Positions 1 through 11,218 of a stretch of DNA of 64,000 bases are shown here, piece after piece (the first letter of the stretch is position 1; each line of letters starts with the position of its first letter). The DNA lies in contig OZ024912.1 in NCBI GenBank assembly GCA_964017125.1, forward strand, positions 65,335,890-65,399,889, read 5' to 3'. The notes under the pieces were generated by a model. That model did not search any database and had not been told where the DNA came from. It saw only the letters and a list, made by a program, of their open reading frames with translations. Position numbers and translations under genes: made by a program. This DNA comes from Flabesymbios commensalis. Its lineage: Eukaryota; Annelida; Polychaeta; Terebellida; Flabelligeridae.

Positions 1-201
1 TTATGTTGATCCAACATGGTAGAGTCCTACATAGTAATATCAATTTACAGGCATTGGCTTGTACAGTCCCAGTCGATACCTATTCTGTTCTCTGTTACTT
101 GAAGGGGGCTGCGAACATGGCCAGATCTGAGATAAATGGTGATGATTTCATCATATTTTGTATGGTTTTAAAACTCGTTCCACCACAAGTCTTAAGGAAT
201 C
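1..201. other. unassigned left edge
   Basis: A 75-codon plus-strand ORF (3-230) crosses this stretch, with an AG acceptor-like site near 50. Its last third lies inside the MITE that begins near 202, and no family is recognisable. I do not call a gene here. Confidence 0.3.
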
Positions 202-437
202 TTAACCCACAACCCGCCAATAACGACTAAAGTCGTTTTTTTAATCCATTTTATTAGCCAATCAATGTTATCATGGTTATTGGGAACGAAATGAGAATTT
301 AAACAATAATATTTGCAAATGTTTGGTCTCAAATTAAAAAAAAATAGTAATTTTCACCCACTTTAAGTTGTGTGGCACAGTAGCGAGACACAGCTTCAAG
401 CGGGTGAAAATTATTTAATTTCGCGCTTTAAGGTTCA
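202..437 (+). mobile_element. MITE family B, TTAA-flanked, inner palindrome
   Basis: This non-autonomous element starts at a TTAACCC end and stops at a decayed TTAAGGTTCAA end. Its centre (about 353-412) is an imperfect palindrome built on CACTTGAAGTTGTG and its complement, around a GTAGCGAGAC turn. The same layout recurs at 6376, 26385, 27116, 39626, 41150, 41893, 47800 and 53550. TTAA plus CCC/GGG ends are typical of piggyBac-type elements; that assignment is inferred, since no transposase is present. Confidence 0.65.
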
Positions 438-1120
438 ACATAATAATAATAATATTACACGTTTAATTTCTTTTAACCTGGAAATCTGCATGTGGGTTGT
501 ATACTTTGATCTCTGAACATAATTATGTTAAACTAGAGGAAATTTCCATTAAACTCGTGGGGAATCAGTATTAGCAGAAAAACATGAAAAATGGTACAAT
601 CAATAAGCTTGTACGAAGTTAAACTGAATAAACAAATTTGACCGCTTAAGAATGATAATGCACTGCCATACACTTCCAGTATTATTTGCAGCATCACCTT
701 TGTTTAATGATTCAGATGTCAGGATTATATTACTTAGCCTACGTGTTATTGACCTATCAATTCCCAAGTCATATTCTACACGAAATAATTCTTAGCTTTG
801 TTTAACGTCTTCCCAAATCCAAAAAAAGGTGGGAAGAGATTTTATCCATTCAGGCATATTGTAAAAATCTGAACTAGTTTATGTTCAATCCCAGCAAACA
901 AGAAACGATGACCCAATACCGCTTCAAACAATGTTAGGCTAGCGTCATTAGGTTGGATGGTCTGTATCTGTGCAATCCGCCCAACTCGAGAAAGTGTACG
1001 TTTTCATTCTTGATAATAAATGATAATTAATGAACTAAAATATTTTGTAAATTGAGAGATTATATCATTTTGACATATACGTTGATTATATTGCTCAACT
1101 CAAATCACTTCACTTGGCTT
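438..1120. other. AT-rich intergenic stretch
   Basis: I see no coding region, RNA gene or clear repeat here. Confidence 0.5.
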
Positions 1121-2206
1121 TTAACCCTTTCAGAGCGAGGACCGAATTTAGACGTCAGAATCTGACGTCTAGATCTATAGACGTCAGATTCTGATTCTAA
1201 AGTCGGTCCCTGCGATGAAAGAATTAAAATATTTCTAATGGCGTAGGCCCTTAACATAGGTATTTAAATGAAGAAGAAAAAGCCAGCTAAGACATTTATG
1301 ATGATTTCAAATTGAAAAAAAAACTTTATTCATATTTCTGTCTTCGTCAGTGTTCATACATTCACATTCAAAACTCATGTCTCTAAAACTATATCTTATC
1401 ATCTGAATCTCTCTATATATATCTTGTACTCTCTTTCTGATTCTGACTCGTACTAACTATCATACTAACTCTCTATTTAACTATCTCATTCTGTCTCTCC
1501 ATCTATCCATCATCCCTCCCGCGCCAAACACACAGTCCCCTTTTATTCTGGGCGGTTCGCGTTCGGCGCGAAGCGTCAGGAGCCAATCCCTGTTCTTCTC
1601 TCCAAAACGCACCCGGTAGGCCTATTTGGGGAGAATCCAGAGATTCTAGAACCATCTATAAAAAACGTGTGTTTGTTGCACTAGTAAAATGTGAATCATT
1701 AAATAAATATGACACTTATAATCACGTCTTTACACAGACAGAAAGTGTACTTACTTATAATATAACACTCAGAATTTAGAAGAGTAAAATGACTTAATCA
1801 AAAAGTTCTAATATATTTTTTTTTCGCTCGCATGACATAAGTCGGTTAATTATAGATTATAATATTATCACAAATATAAATCATAAAACAAGATCAGTTA
1901 TCAAAATAAGATAACAAAACAGATTTTTAGTTATTAAAAGGAAATAGTAACTCAACAGCTAAAACTCACATTTTAACCTTAGAATGTGACAACAAACACA
2001 GTATGATAAACTAGTGAAAAGAATAATACAAAGGGGTCTTTGTAAAAGACGGGGTATCCCGATGCGTCATGTGGACATCCAGGAACAAGTATCCGAAAAT
2101 AAGCTGTCCTTACATGGTCACATAGATACGTTCAACCATCTCATTCCTAGAGTCATTTAACAAGACGACAGTACATATGATAATATTGCAGCGCTTTAAG
2201 GGTTAA
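1121..2206 (+). mobile_element. MITE family A, probably interrupted
   Basis: The family A head (TTAACCCTTTCAG, then a palindrome built on GACGTCAGATTCTGACGTC) occupies 1121-1228. The usual body (AATGAAG...AGCTAAGACATTTATG...AAATTGAAAAA) follows to about 1325. The expected right end, GCGCTTTAAGGGTTAA, appears only at 2191-2206. The 870 bp between (about 1326-2185) has no match in other copies, so it is probably a later insertion; it contains a pyrimidine-rich tract at 1330-1520. The right end could instead belong to a different copy. Confidence 0.5.
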
Positions 2207-2449
2207 TATAATGGTACATGTATGTCCTGTCTAGTGGAAGAGCTTCATAGTCTCATTCACCTAATCTACAACGTATCGCCACACAGCAATATTTATCATA
2301 AGAAGTTTAACCAGCTTGGATAAACCGCAAGCTTATTGTTTGCATAACGACGCAGATTCTAGCAAAATATCTTGGGCTTTAATCAAAATAGCAACACCAA
2401 GCTTGATCAAAAGTATAATTGTACTTGCACAATGGTCAACCTCACACCA

Positions 2450-2520
2450 TTAACCCTTTCAGTGCGGGGACCATCTTTAGATTCTGACGTTTGAAGACGG
2501 TCCCCGCACTGAAAGAATTA
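2450..2520 (+). mobile_element. MITE family A, head palindrome only
   Basis: TTAACCCTTTCAGTGCGGGG at the left is matched by CCCCGCACTGAAAG at the right, so this is a short, nearly symmetrical hairpin of the family A head. The body found in other copies is missing. Confidence 0.65.
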
Positions 2521-2749
2521 AAAAAGTATAATGGCCGTATACATGGTATAGTTGATAGCACAGTAAATTAAACAGTTCTCTTTATTTTAGTTTACTCATC
2601 TTCCCGGCAGCAAGTCCTGACACAGCGAGGCCGTCAGGCCAAGCGGTCTGCGACCTCAGGAGTAGGCAGCCTTGCGGGGGAGTTTTCTAAACCTATTCAA
2701 TAATAAGAAAGAGATACAAACTGCTCACATAAACATAATTATGAACAAT

Positions 2750-3630
2750 ATGTCTATCTATATGTCAGAGGCGCACACATCCTTAGCGTGATCATATGTC
2801 GTAGTCGAGGCTAGAGCAGGTTCGTCAACAGGGAGCCGGACCACTGAGGAGCTAGGGTGGGAAAGCCAGATCAAATAGGTGAGATTTAAGTAATTTCCTG
2901 AATGGTAAAATAGTTTTGGCATTACGTACGACCACAGGCAGGTCATTCTATAAGGCTGGGCCGGAGATAGAGAAAGTTATTGACCCAGTCTTAGTTCTTA
3001 TACAAGGAACAACAAATCTATTTGGATTTGTGGAGCGTAGATATTTCGAGCATTTCGGCTGAACAAGTAAGTCAGCCAAATATGCCGGTTGGTTGGCTTT
3101 TAGGGTTCGAAAAGTTATTGCACATATTTTAAAATGAATGCGAAACTTGACAGGAAGCCAATGTAATCGTTTAAGAATTGGAACGGAACGACCAAATCGC
3201 GGGGCCTTGGTTACCACTCTTGCAAGGCAGTTTTGAACGCATTGTAAGCTAGCAATATCCTTTTCTGGCATATTGTGAAAAAGGGAGTTACAATAATCTA
3301 ACTTACTACTGACGAGTGTCACTGCAATTTGCTTGGCAAGATCTAAAGACAGACTTTTTCAAATTCGACGCAGGTCACAGATATGATAGAAGCATGCCCT
3401 ACATGTTTGGGATATGTGTTTTCTGAAATTGAGGCTACTGTCAAATACTACACCAAGATTTTTGGCTGATGCAGATGGATTTGTGTCTTAACCTAGAATT
3501 AAGCATGGGAAAATATGCAAGAATTTTCCTCGCTGAAGTTTGGTCCCAACAAGAAGAAATTCTGTCTTGCTAAAATTAAGCTTCAGTTTAGACTCTGTCA
3601 TCCAGGCCAACACATCCATTGAACAATGTT
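2750..3630 (-). mobile_element. LINE fragment, CR1/L2 group, 3' part of the reverse transcriptase ORF
   Basis: Read on the minus strand, frames give the segment after the reverse transcriptase palm: a KTEFLLVG-like stretch, DSSLNFRKHIS, SSKLDYCNSL, LHWLPVKFRI and finally NDLPVVVRNAKT...FKSHLF-type sequence. These are typical of the C-terminal thumb/connection region of CR1 and L2 LINEs. The palm with its catalytic YADD and the endonuclease are absent, so the copy is strongly 5'-truncated. At least one in-frame stop and frame changes show it is dead. The 3' end lies near 2750, with a short ATAGATAG-like tail on the minus strand. Confidence 0.85.
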
Positions 3631-3801
3631 GCAACTTCTCAAGCGTTGTTTATAATATCAGAGTGAATGAGAGAGTCACTGAGGACAGGAGTGCACTTAG
3701 TTATCGAAAACAAGTGCATGCGCTTATATTCGAACATGACATTAGTTCGAAAGACCCTCCCCCCAAACCATGCGATTTTCACTCATGAGTGCATTTTTAT
3801 T

Positions 3802-3998
3802 TTTGACATGGTTGGCAAAAATTAAAAATCAGGAATTTCGACTCTATATCTAGCCTAACTGGTGAATGCGCAGCAGAAAAATTAAAAAAACGTTTGCAGT
3901 TCTAGTCTATGGACATGTTTACATCATATGGTCATATTAAGAAGCCAAAATAGAATCACCGATTTTTTAATGATTTTAGCGTGGGCCTGTCCCTTTAA
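3802..3998 (+). mobile_element. MITE family C, right half of hairpin
   Basis: From TTTTTGACATGGTTGGCAAA to GTCCCTTTAA this matches the right arm of the full hairpin at 40444-40821. It includes the words TAACTGGTGAATGCGCAGCA and GTCTATGGACATGTTTACAT. The left arm is missing. Confidence 0.7.
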
Positions 3999-4177
3999 GG
4001 AAAACTTGGCAAAACATTGGGGGGGCCTCTTACCCCACCCCTGGATCGACCACAGTGTCACCTAGTAGGCCTACCTTGTGAGCTCACTGCTGGCAAACGA
4101 AATCGTGACAAGGTTGATTTTGCGTTTTTGTACATTTAGTGCTTGGCACCTTATAAATAATGTAGCTTCTGATTAAT

Positions 4178-4266
4178 ATATTTTTATTTTGCAATCGAAA
4201 CAAATACAATATTGGGATATCCTTGTATTACATTATTGTATTTGTTTCAATTGCAAAATAAAACAT
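4178..4266. repeat. short inverted repeat (hairpin)
   Basis: An arm at about 4180-4211 (TATTTTTATTTTGCAATCGA and on) is complemented by an arm at about 4234-4266, with a 22-bp loop. The arms differ by one or two bases. It may be a TA-rich foldback MITE. A 112-codon minus ORF begins just beyond it at 4571 and reads into the hairpin; I do not recognise that ORF. Confidence 0.6.
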
Positions 4267-4991
4267 ATGGTTCTACATCTTCTAAAATGATTTATCGTCC
4301 CCAATTCTCGTAATATCAATAATATATTTATGTGTTGACCATTTTGATCAATTTTGCTTGCCCTGGCTTTTCTTTTATAAACGTTACACGCGTCAACAAT
4401 ATTTCCTGTTTTTTTTTCAGTTTTATTCGATGAAAATAAATTTGCCATTTGAAGAAAAGAATCACGTAAGTTTTCACTTTCCCGATTTATCCAGGCTGGT
4501 TTGGTAAGAAAGCGTTTGAAAACCTCAGATATAGGTCTTTTTGCGGAAAACAATGGTTCCGCCACATACATAAATCACTTAAATGAAGCATATAATTTAC
4601 AAGATATAGGGAATGACACAAATTCAATGATTTATGTCTATTTTTTTCATTTTTTGTCTATTCTTAGACGATTATGGCTACATTTAAATAATTTATAAGT
4701 TAACACAGTTGTTATCCACCCGTGACAGAAATGGCGTTTGCTCAACTACGGCCTTTGATATTTACCAACCACCTGAAATAAGGACTTCCCTATCCCTGCC
4801 TGCAATGACATTACAAATGACAAAGGCACCATTGTGATGATTGTAGTCAGCATTCCCCTTCAGGCGGATTAGGCAGGTGGTGATTAGAAGATTGTGATTT
4901 AATCTACAGCTATAAGCTTCGCGTCTTCCTATTCACATTTCTGTTGATATAAAGTGTTTGGACTATTAGTTAATAACATGTTTAGAGCTCA

Positions 4992-5168
4992 TTAACCCTT
5001 TAGCCGCCAATATTTGTAATTGTAATTTTCAACCCCTCGAAGTTTGTTAAATCGAAGCCTATTTGAAACCTTGCTAAACGGAAACACATTTCAACTTCAA
5101 AGGTGTTGTTTTTATGTTGAGAAGAAAGATTAAACAATTAAAGTCGTGATTGGTGCTCAAAGGGTCAA
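4992..5168 (+). mobile_element. short TTAA-flanked MITE
   Basis: The segment begins TTAACCCTTTAGCCGCC and ends CAAAGGGTCAA. A word in the left part (CTTTGAAGTTG complement) recurs inverted in the right part. It has the same TTAA/CCC end logic as the other MITEs in the window but no close second copy here. Confidence 0.5.
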
Positions 5169-5480
5169 CATGACACACACAGCCCGCTCCCGGAACCGCC
5201 CCCGGCAGTAACGGTGTCCACGTCACCAGCAAATAAAGGGTCGCCAGAGGGAACAGATAGCTGCTAATGCCTCGTTCCCAAATTGCCGGATTGAACCCCG
5301 ATAGAGCGCGGTGAATTCCGAAAAAGTGGCATGCGTGTTCCATACCCGGAAAGAACACGGATTTCATTAAATAATGGACATACACGAAGACAATGCGGTG
5401 TCGACATGGATGCGTATACTTTATTAAGAGCTGACACATGATGACACGATGGCAACACGGGACGAATCCAGCAAAGACGC

Positions 5481-5590
5481 CCAGCAAACACGACACATCT
5501 ACCCAATGTTTGATCAATTCTGGGCCAACGTCGTGGACGGTTGGCCAACATTGGTCAAACATTGGGTAGATGTGTCGTGTTTGTTGTGCG
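5481..5590. mobile_element. MITE family D, palindrome with 29-bp perfect arms
   Basis: The left arm at 5485-5513 (begins CAAACACGACACATCTACCC) is exactly complemented by 5555-5583. The 41-bp centre carries CCAACGTCGTGGACGGTTGG. The centre and the CAAACACGA ends recur near 6826, 26280, 30965, 31887, 61560, 61752 and 62022, so this is a dispersed foldback family. No protein is encoded; ORFs across it are artefacts of the palindrome. Confidence 0.8.
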
Positions 5591-6375
5591 CTGATAATAG
5601 CACGGATGATCCGTTGATATCACGGAAAATCTGGGAATAAACACGGATGACGTCGACTGAAATACGGCATCAATGCGGTGCAGCATGCTGTTCCGGGCCA
5701 AACTGATATTATATGCCTCCAAAATGGGTGTTCCAACCACCGCAATCAGCATTCATTATTTTATTGAATGTTAGGTTAAGAAAATACTAAATGAGATCAT
5801 TAATTTCATTATAATCCGTCCGCGTTCTGTGGTAACGTAAGTGAACACCCGCACAATCGTTCCGTCGCCGGACGCCTGTGTTGTATCGGGTCTGATAGGT
5901 ACATTATTAGAGCGGACAGATTCCTAATTTGGCATTCAGCGGTTTAATTTATCGTTTCTCAAGTCCTTAAAATGAATTGAACTGTATTGTGTGCAATGTC
6001 TGTCTGTCTGTCTGTGCACGTAAGTTACTTGTTATACGCACAAGTTTGATAATTATTGTTTAAAGACGATATTTATAAACGTTCAGAGAATCAAGAAATC
6101 CTGACAAACCCAGCAGAAATAAAAGCAATACCAAATATTATATACAGAACAAAACTAACTTTAGAAATATATATTATTAATGTAACTAAAAAAATCTTCA
6201 GTAGGCCTAACTAACGTTAGTTTTAGAAAATATTTCAAAATTGTTAGTATTAGAACTAATTCACATGGGGTTATTATTTATAGGGCTGATTATGTCCCCC
6301 GGAAATAAATGGATCTTATCAGTTAAGGGATTTCGATTGTTTTACATATATTATACCATTTATCAAAGCACCATA
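5591..6375. other. intergenic stretch
   Basis: No supported gene. It contains a short GTCTGTCT run near 5998-6014 and otherwise unique AT-rich sequence. Confidence 0.4.
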
Positions 6376-6571
6376 AATCCTTTCACTGCTAATCACGATT
6401 ATTATCATCTTAATTATCAGGGTAATTCAGTTATTGGGAATAAAATGAGTTTAAACATCAAATTTCCAAATGTTTGGTTTAAATTAAGTTTTACCGGTAG
6501 CGAGACACATCTTTTAAAGTGGGGGGAATTTTAAATAAGGGTAAGCAGGTGGTAAGGGGCTAATAACACAT
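6376..6571 (+). mobile_element. MITE family B, decayed copy
   Basis: The family B body (TTATTGGGAATAAAATGAG, then CAAATGTTTGGTTTAAATTA) is followed by a partly deleted palindrome with GTAGCGAGACACA. The ends are eroded (AATCCTTTCACTGC at left, GTAAGGGGCTAA at right). Confidence 0.55.
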
Positions 6572-6825
6572 TTTACCGCGACCGGTAACTCCTGTGAGAC
6601 TGAAACATACATTTCCTATTTGACATAATGTTGGCATTAACCTAATTACATTTACCTATTCACGTTACCTAACCTTGCATCTTTGCCTGCGGCGCACTCG
6701 CCTTTATTGGTTCCCCACAGCACCCTGCTCTGTGTGAATGGATGAGAACCAGCGTCCGTCGCTCAACTAGCGCAGGTTTAGCATTCAGCTAGCTGAACTC
6801 CATAGGCAGCGATAAACCAGCAGTG

Positions 6826-6889
6826 TTGGTCCAACGTCGTAGACGGCGGGCTAACACTGAACCAGCATCGGGTCGGCATCTCGTGTCTG
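6826..6889. mobile_element. MITE family D, half copy
   Basis: CCAACGTCGTAGACGGCGGG followed by CTAACACTGAACCAGCATCG and CTCGTGTCTG matches the centre and right arm of the family D palindromes. The left arm is not visible. Confidence 0.55.
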
Positions 6890-7008
6890 ATGGAGAAGGA
6901 AGTGACGTCAAAGCTGGTTTTCCAGACGATTATAAGCCAAGTGAGGATCAGTCATGCTGCCAAACCTCAGCATCGCACCATAGCAAGCAGAAGGCAAAAT
7001 CACAACAG
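6890..7008 (+). CDS. possible orphan first exon
   Basis: An ATG at 6890 opens a 119-bp reading frame of about 40 residues that ends at a strong donor, CAACAG|GTAAGTAC (GT at 7009-7010). The base composition is more balanced than in its surroundings. The peptide starts MEKEVTSKLVFQ and is basic at its end; I recognise no family. A second open frame also crosses the donor. It could be a 5' exon of a gene whose other exons I do not see, or chance. Nothing links it to the cyclase 4 kb downstream. Confidence 0.2.
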
Positions 7009-7439
7009 GTAAGTACACCTGCAATTTACTTGTGCGGTAAAACACTTTGCTTTAACATGGCAGTTCAATATAGATATATAGATATATCCCCGTCAGAATC
7101 TACCTTGCTTTGCCAAATCATTGCTTTGCTCTATTTCGCTTTACAAACGTGCGAAACATTTAAACAAGCTGGCCCTTTGGCTGAATATAAATTGAAAAAA
7201 ACCGGGAGATTCAACGCAAGGATCAGATATGCCAGGTGGTTCTACATAAACAGTATTTTTTTGGAATCCCTAGAACAGATAAAATCGAAACCGTTAGGGT
7301 AATATTCGAAATCACAACGCCAAGACGAGAGTGGTGTCTCACCTTGAAAGCAAGATGGCCAACTGCATTGGAACAACATTCTCAATGCCAAAATACTCAA
7401 CCAACAGTTTTGCTCTGTTTCTACATCAGAAAATAACTA

Positions 7440-8890
7440 AAAGAAATTAACGGTGGTAAGGCCTCCGTACCAGATGGGCTTCAAAATTTACTATTAAAGA
7501 ATTCTGCTGAGGGCATAGGCCTGGGCCCTATAGCTACTTTCTTAATACTAAATATTTGATCAATCAATTCAGACGGGGACTGGACTGAGGCTAATGGTGC
7601 CCCTGTCTTCAAAAACGGTGAGCGACATTCTGTGGCCAACTAGACCGATATTCTTCACATGATTGTGTCCGTGCGAAACTGCTCGAACACATCATTTGCA
7701 AACAAAACCTCACCCATTTTTTCGAAACACAAAATTCTATCTCTATTCAGCATGGCTTCCGTTCCAGGCACTCGTATGAAAGCCAGCTTCAAATTACATT
7801 TAATGACCTCATTCAAAATTTAAAAGTAACTGATACCGTTTTAGACTTCAGTAAAGACTTTGAGGCTTTTCCCCACCAGTGCAACCCATACAAATTAGAC
7901 CACCATTGGATTCGGGGAACAACACTTCTTTGGATCCAATATTACATGACTTTAGAACGCAGAATAATAGTTGCAGATGACAGCTGTTCAGATACCGCCC
8001 ATGTTAGGTCGGGAATGTCACAGGGAACAGTGTTGGGCCCCCTCTTTTTTTCTGACAAACATCAACGATCTCCAATTTTAGTTATCCGGTTCGGCCCTTT
8101 TCAGACGATTGCCTCTTGTACCGCCTGATTTAAATAATATCGAGAGGACCAGGATCGTCTACAGAGAGAGTATAGTCTGCCCTACAAGCGTGGGCTGACA
8201 GGTGGGGGATGAACTTCAACCCAATTAAGTGTTCCATCCTTAAGATGGCCCAAACCAAAGGCCTTCCTTTATGACTACTCGTCGAAGGGAGAGAAATTTG
8301 GGACGGTAGGGTTCACCCCCTGCCTACATGGGTGTTCGCCTGCGTGAGACCTTAGAATGGGAGGCCCATATCAACCAAATAACAGCCAAAGCAAATTCTA
8401 TGTTGGAATTTCTGAGACGAAATCTGAAGGCATGCCCTCCAAAACTAAAAGAAACAGCATATTTTTTATGATTAGATACTGTTTGGCACATTCTTGTCCA
8501 GTTTGAGACCCGTTTAGGCAATTAGACATTGACAAAATGACGAACTCAACAAAATTCAAAGATCAGCCGCTAGAATTGTCACCGGAAATTACAAAATAAC
8601 AGCAAGTGTGACATCTCTAATGAAAAAGGAAATTTCAGCTGTATTATGTTGTTTTGACAAAACCACTACAGGCCAAACTTGACCAGGAGAACCTCTTGAG
8701 GATGACAAGATGATTCAAATGACAGTCAGACACTGCACTTTCCGATACAAAATGTCACGGTCTGAGGCTGAGCATGCTACCTCTTTATTCCAGAGGCTCC
8801 CCACAATATTGAATGTTTCGCCGGGGAGGAAAATATATATATTTCCGAATACTGAGAGCGAAAAGCGAACTCTAGAACTCGAGCGTGACA
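7440..8890 (+). mobile_element. LINE remnant, reverse transcriptase region
   Basis: Frames on the plus strand give, in order, pieces of a non-LTR reverse transcriptase: a KASVPDGL-type motif near 7455, HGFRSRHSYESQL near 7755, VLDFSKDFE near 7840, then GMSQGTVLGPLFF near 8013 (palm block B'/C) and a WADRWGMNFNPIKCS block near 8200. EWEAHINQITAKANSMLEFL near 8357 follows. The region with the catalytic aspartates (about 8100) is frame-shifted. Several stops and shifts show an old dead copy. No endonuclease or clear 5' and 3' ends are visible. The clade is probably Jockey/CR1-like and differs from the two minus-strand LINEs. Confidence 0.8.
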
Positions 8891-9514
8891 GGAAGTGGTA
8901 CTAACCACTCCACCGTTTGCTTCCTTAATATTTAGTAAAACTTTAGATAATAAAATTTGCATTATCTAATCCATAAGCGTAATTATAATGATCAAATTAT
9001 GTTGCCCAGCTTTATGGTGTATGTTAATATGACTGTGGACGAAAGCAATATATATATACCAGTAAAGGCAAAGCTTGGGGCTATTTTCTTCACCTGGTCA
9101 GACCTTACCTCAGCATATACTTTAAACTTAATTAGCAATGGAATATCCTTTCTATTAGCACTTGTGCTATATGGAAGTCCCAATAAATAGTTTATTGCAA
9201 GTATACACCGTAAACACAAAATATGTGTATGTAAGGCATACAATGTCGACTGTAAATCCGTGGGCGCTCATGGATACAATTATAGTTTCAAGTTACAACA
9301 TATAACTTTAAATCCTCTCAATTTTATCGTTGAACGTCCAATAATAAAATTTATTTTTATACTTCCTATCATTGTTTTATGAGAAATGGGCTACTTTTAC
9401 CTACGCCAAAGGAGGTAGGCTACTGTCTTTGTTCGTGTTTGTTTGTTGGTCTGTCAGTCCGTCGGATTACTTAAGAAGTGGGCCTAATAAACGGATTTGC
9501 ATGTAATTTTAACA
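8891..9514. other. intergenic stretch
   Basis: No supported gene. Two overlapping ORFs on opposite strands (8957-9190 and 8992-9243) look like noise in AT-rich DNA. Confidence 0.4.
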
Positions 9515-9960
9515 TACGTCCGACGTTGGTTCAACGTACGTTTCTGACGTTGCTTCGCAGGGTTAGCTCGATTTTGTAGAAAACACCCGGAGAAAACACA
9601 AATGTCCCACGTTGATCCAGCGTATTTGGCGTGGGACACAAGACGACGACATTGTTGTGACGTTGAATCAACGTCAATGACGTTGATTCAACGTAACAAC
9701 AACGTATTGTGCCCAGCGGGAAACGATAGGTCTATACATCGTATTTAGCCAAAATCAGAAAAAAACTCAGAAAAAACGTCCGATATTCGTCAGAAAACAA
9801 ACGTAATACGTACGTTAGAAGAGTCCAAAACAATTAACAATACATGTCCCTTTGGGTCAACGTCAGACATACATGTATGCAGAAAACGTTTGTTTAACGT
9901 TCAGTCCACTTGGCGCTTACGTCTTCAACAACATCCGAAACAACGTCGACCGTACTTCAG
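9515..9960. mobile_element. palindromic CAACGT-rich MITE
   Basis: Repeated inverted words, such as GACGTTGATTCAACGT and GACGTTGAATCAACGTC at 9660-9700, give several overlapping small hairpins. The right side reads TTGTGCCCAGCGGG (about 9706-9720), a type of end seen on foldback MITEs. Further AACGT words continue to about 9950. The boundaries are uncertain. Confidence 0.55.
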
Positions 9961-10061
9961 TAAGAGTTAGAGGGCAACCGTGACTAGTCAAGAAACAGTA
10001 AAGTTTGGACTAAGCTGTATGCGTTTTTTGCGGCCAATTTAAATCTCATGCAATTTTGTTC

Positions 10062-10650
10062 TTCGGACATCAGACTTCGGATTTCAGACACGGACTTTGG
10101 ACTTCGAACTTTAGACCTCGGACAGACTTCGGACGCCAGACTTCGGATTTTGGACTTCGGACAGACTTCAGATTTTGGACTTCAGACTTCGGATAGACTT
10201 CGAACAGACTTCGGATTTTGTACACTGGACTTCGGACATTGGATTTTGTACTTCAAACTTTTGTACTTTGGACTTCAGACTTCCGTTTTGTACTTCGGCC
10301 TTTAGATTTTGGACTTCGGACAGACTTCGGACAGAATTCGGACTTCATACTTCGGATTTTGAACTTCAAACTTCAGTCATACTTCGGACTTGAGAACTTT
10401 AGATTCTGGACATCAGACTTTGGACAGACTTTGAACTTTAGATTTTGGACTTCGGACTTCAGACTTAGGGCATTGGGCTTCAGATTTTGGACTTCAGACT
10501 TGAACATCGGATCCAGACTTTGGACTTCAGAATTTCGGACTTCAAATTTCGTCTTGGACTTGGACTTTGGTCATCAGATTTCGACTTTGTATTTTGGACA
10601 GACGGACTTCAAACTTAATTCGGACTGACTTCGGACAGACTTTGTTTTTA
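10062..10650 (+). repeat. degenerate tandem array of GACTTCGGA-type units
   Basis: About 590 bp are made of short units of the form GGACTTCGGA, GACTTCAGA or TTTTGGACTTC, with 8-12 bp spacing. Because the unit rarely forms a stop codon, all three forward frames are open for 70-136 codons (repeating DFGLRTSDF-like residues). These are not genes. The complementary form of the repeat fills 29690-30510. Confidence 0.9.
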
Positions 10651-11218
10651 CATCTAAATCGATACTCGCGCTGTAAGGGTTACCAGCACATTGCCCTCTA
10701 AGCACACCCTATATTGTTACATTATTTAAATTTGTATGGCATTTGTTCAATGACCTGGAGGGCTTTACTGTATGATTTTTTTTCAGGTTGCTGTAAGACA
10801 AGTTTAACAAAAGAGTTCGACTATCGTATTATCGTTAATAATATCATAGATGACCTCATCTGCAACCCCCGTATCGGATGAAGACTAGAATAATAAGGTT
10901 GACATAAATACCACGACCTGTTACGAACATGAAGCACATGCACGTATAATTGTAAGAAAAGTAAAATGACAAGAATACATAAACAATTTAAAAAAACATC
11001 GATACTTTCACAGTTTTCCAAATGAGAACATGAACTTTGCCAAGCAATGAATGACACATAGTACCTGTTAATAATAAACAATAAATAATAAGCAAATACA
11101 CAAAATTATACTCACCCTGTGAGTTACTAAAGCGCGCACCATACCAGGAGGTGGCGCTTATCGTGAGCTAGATAATCCAGGCCACACCAGAAATATAAAT
11201 ACCTCAGTTGATATTAAT

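Noticed and set aside
4233-4571. 112-codon minus ORF with some natural-looking text
   Set aside because: No family recognised, and its end runs into a hairpin repeat; not enough to call a gene.
5074-5562. Minus-strand ORFs of 162 and 95 codons
   Set aside because: They overlap each other in different frames and begin in the family D palindrome; no recognisable protein.
10048-10628. Three overlapping plus-strand ORFs of 72-136 codons
   Set aside because: They are translations of the GACTTCGGA tandem repeat in each frame; the repeat simply lacks stop codons.
11194-11200. TATAAAT just before the cyclase start
   Set aside because: It is only 19 bp above the ATG, too close for a normal TATA box with a transcribed leader.
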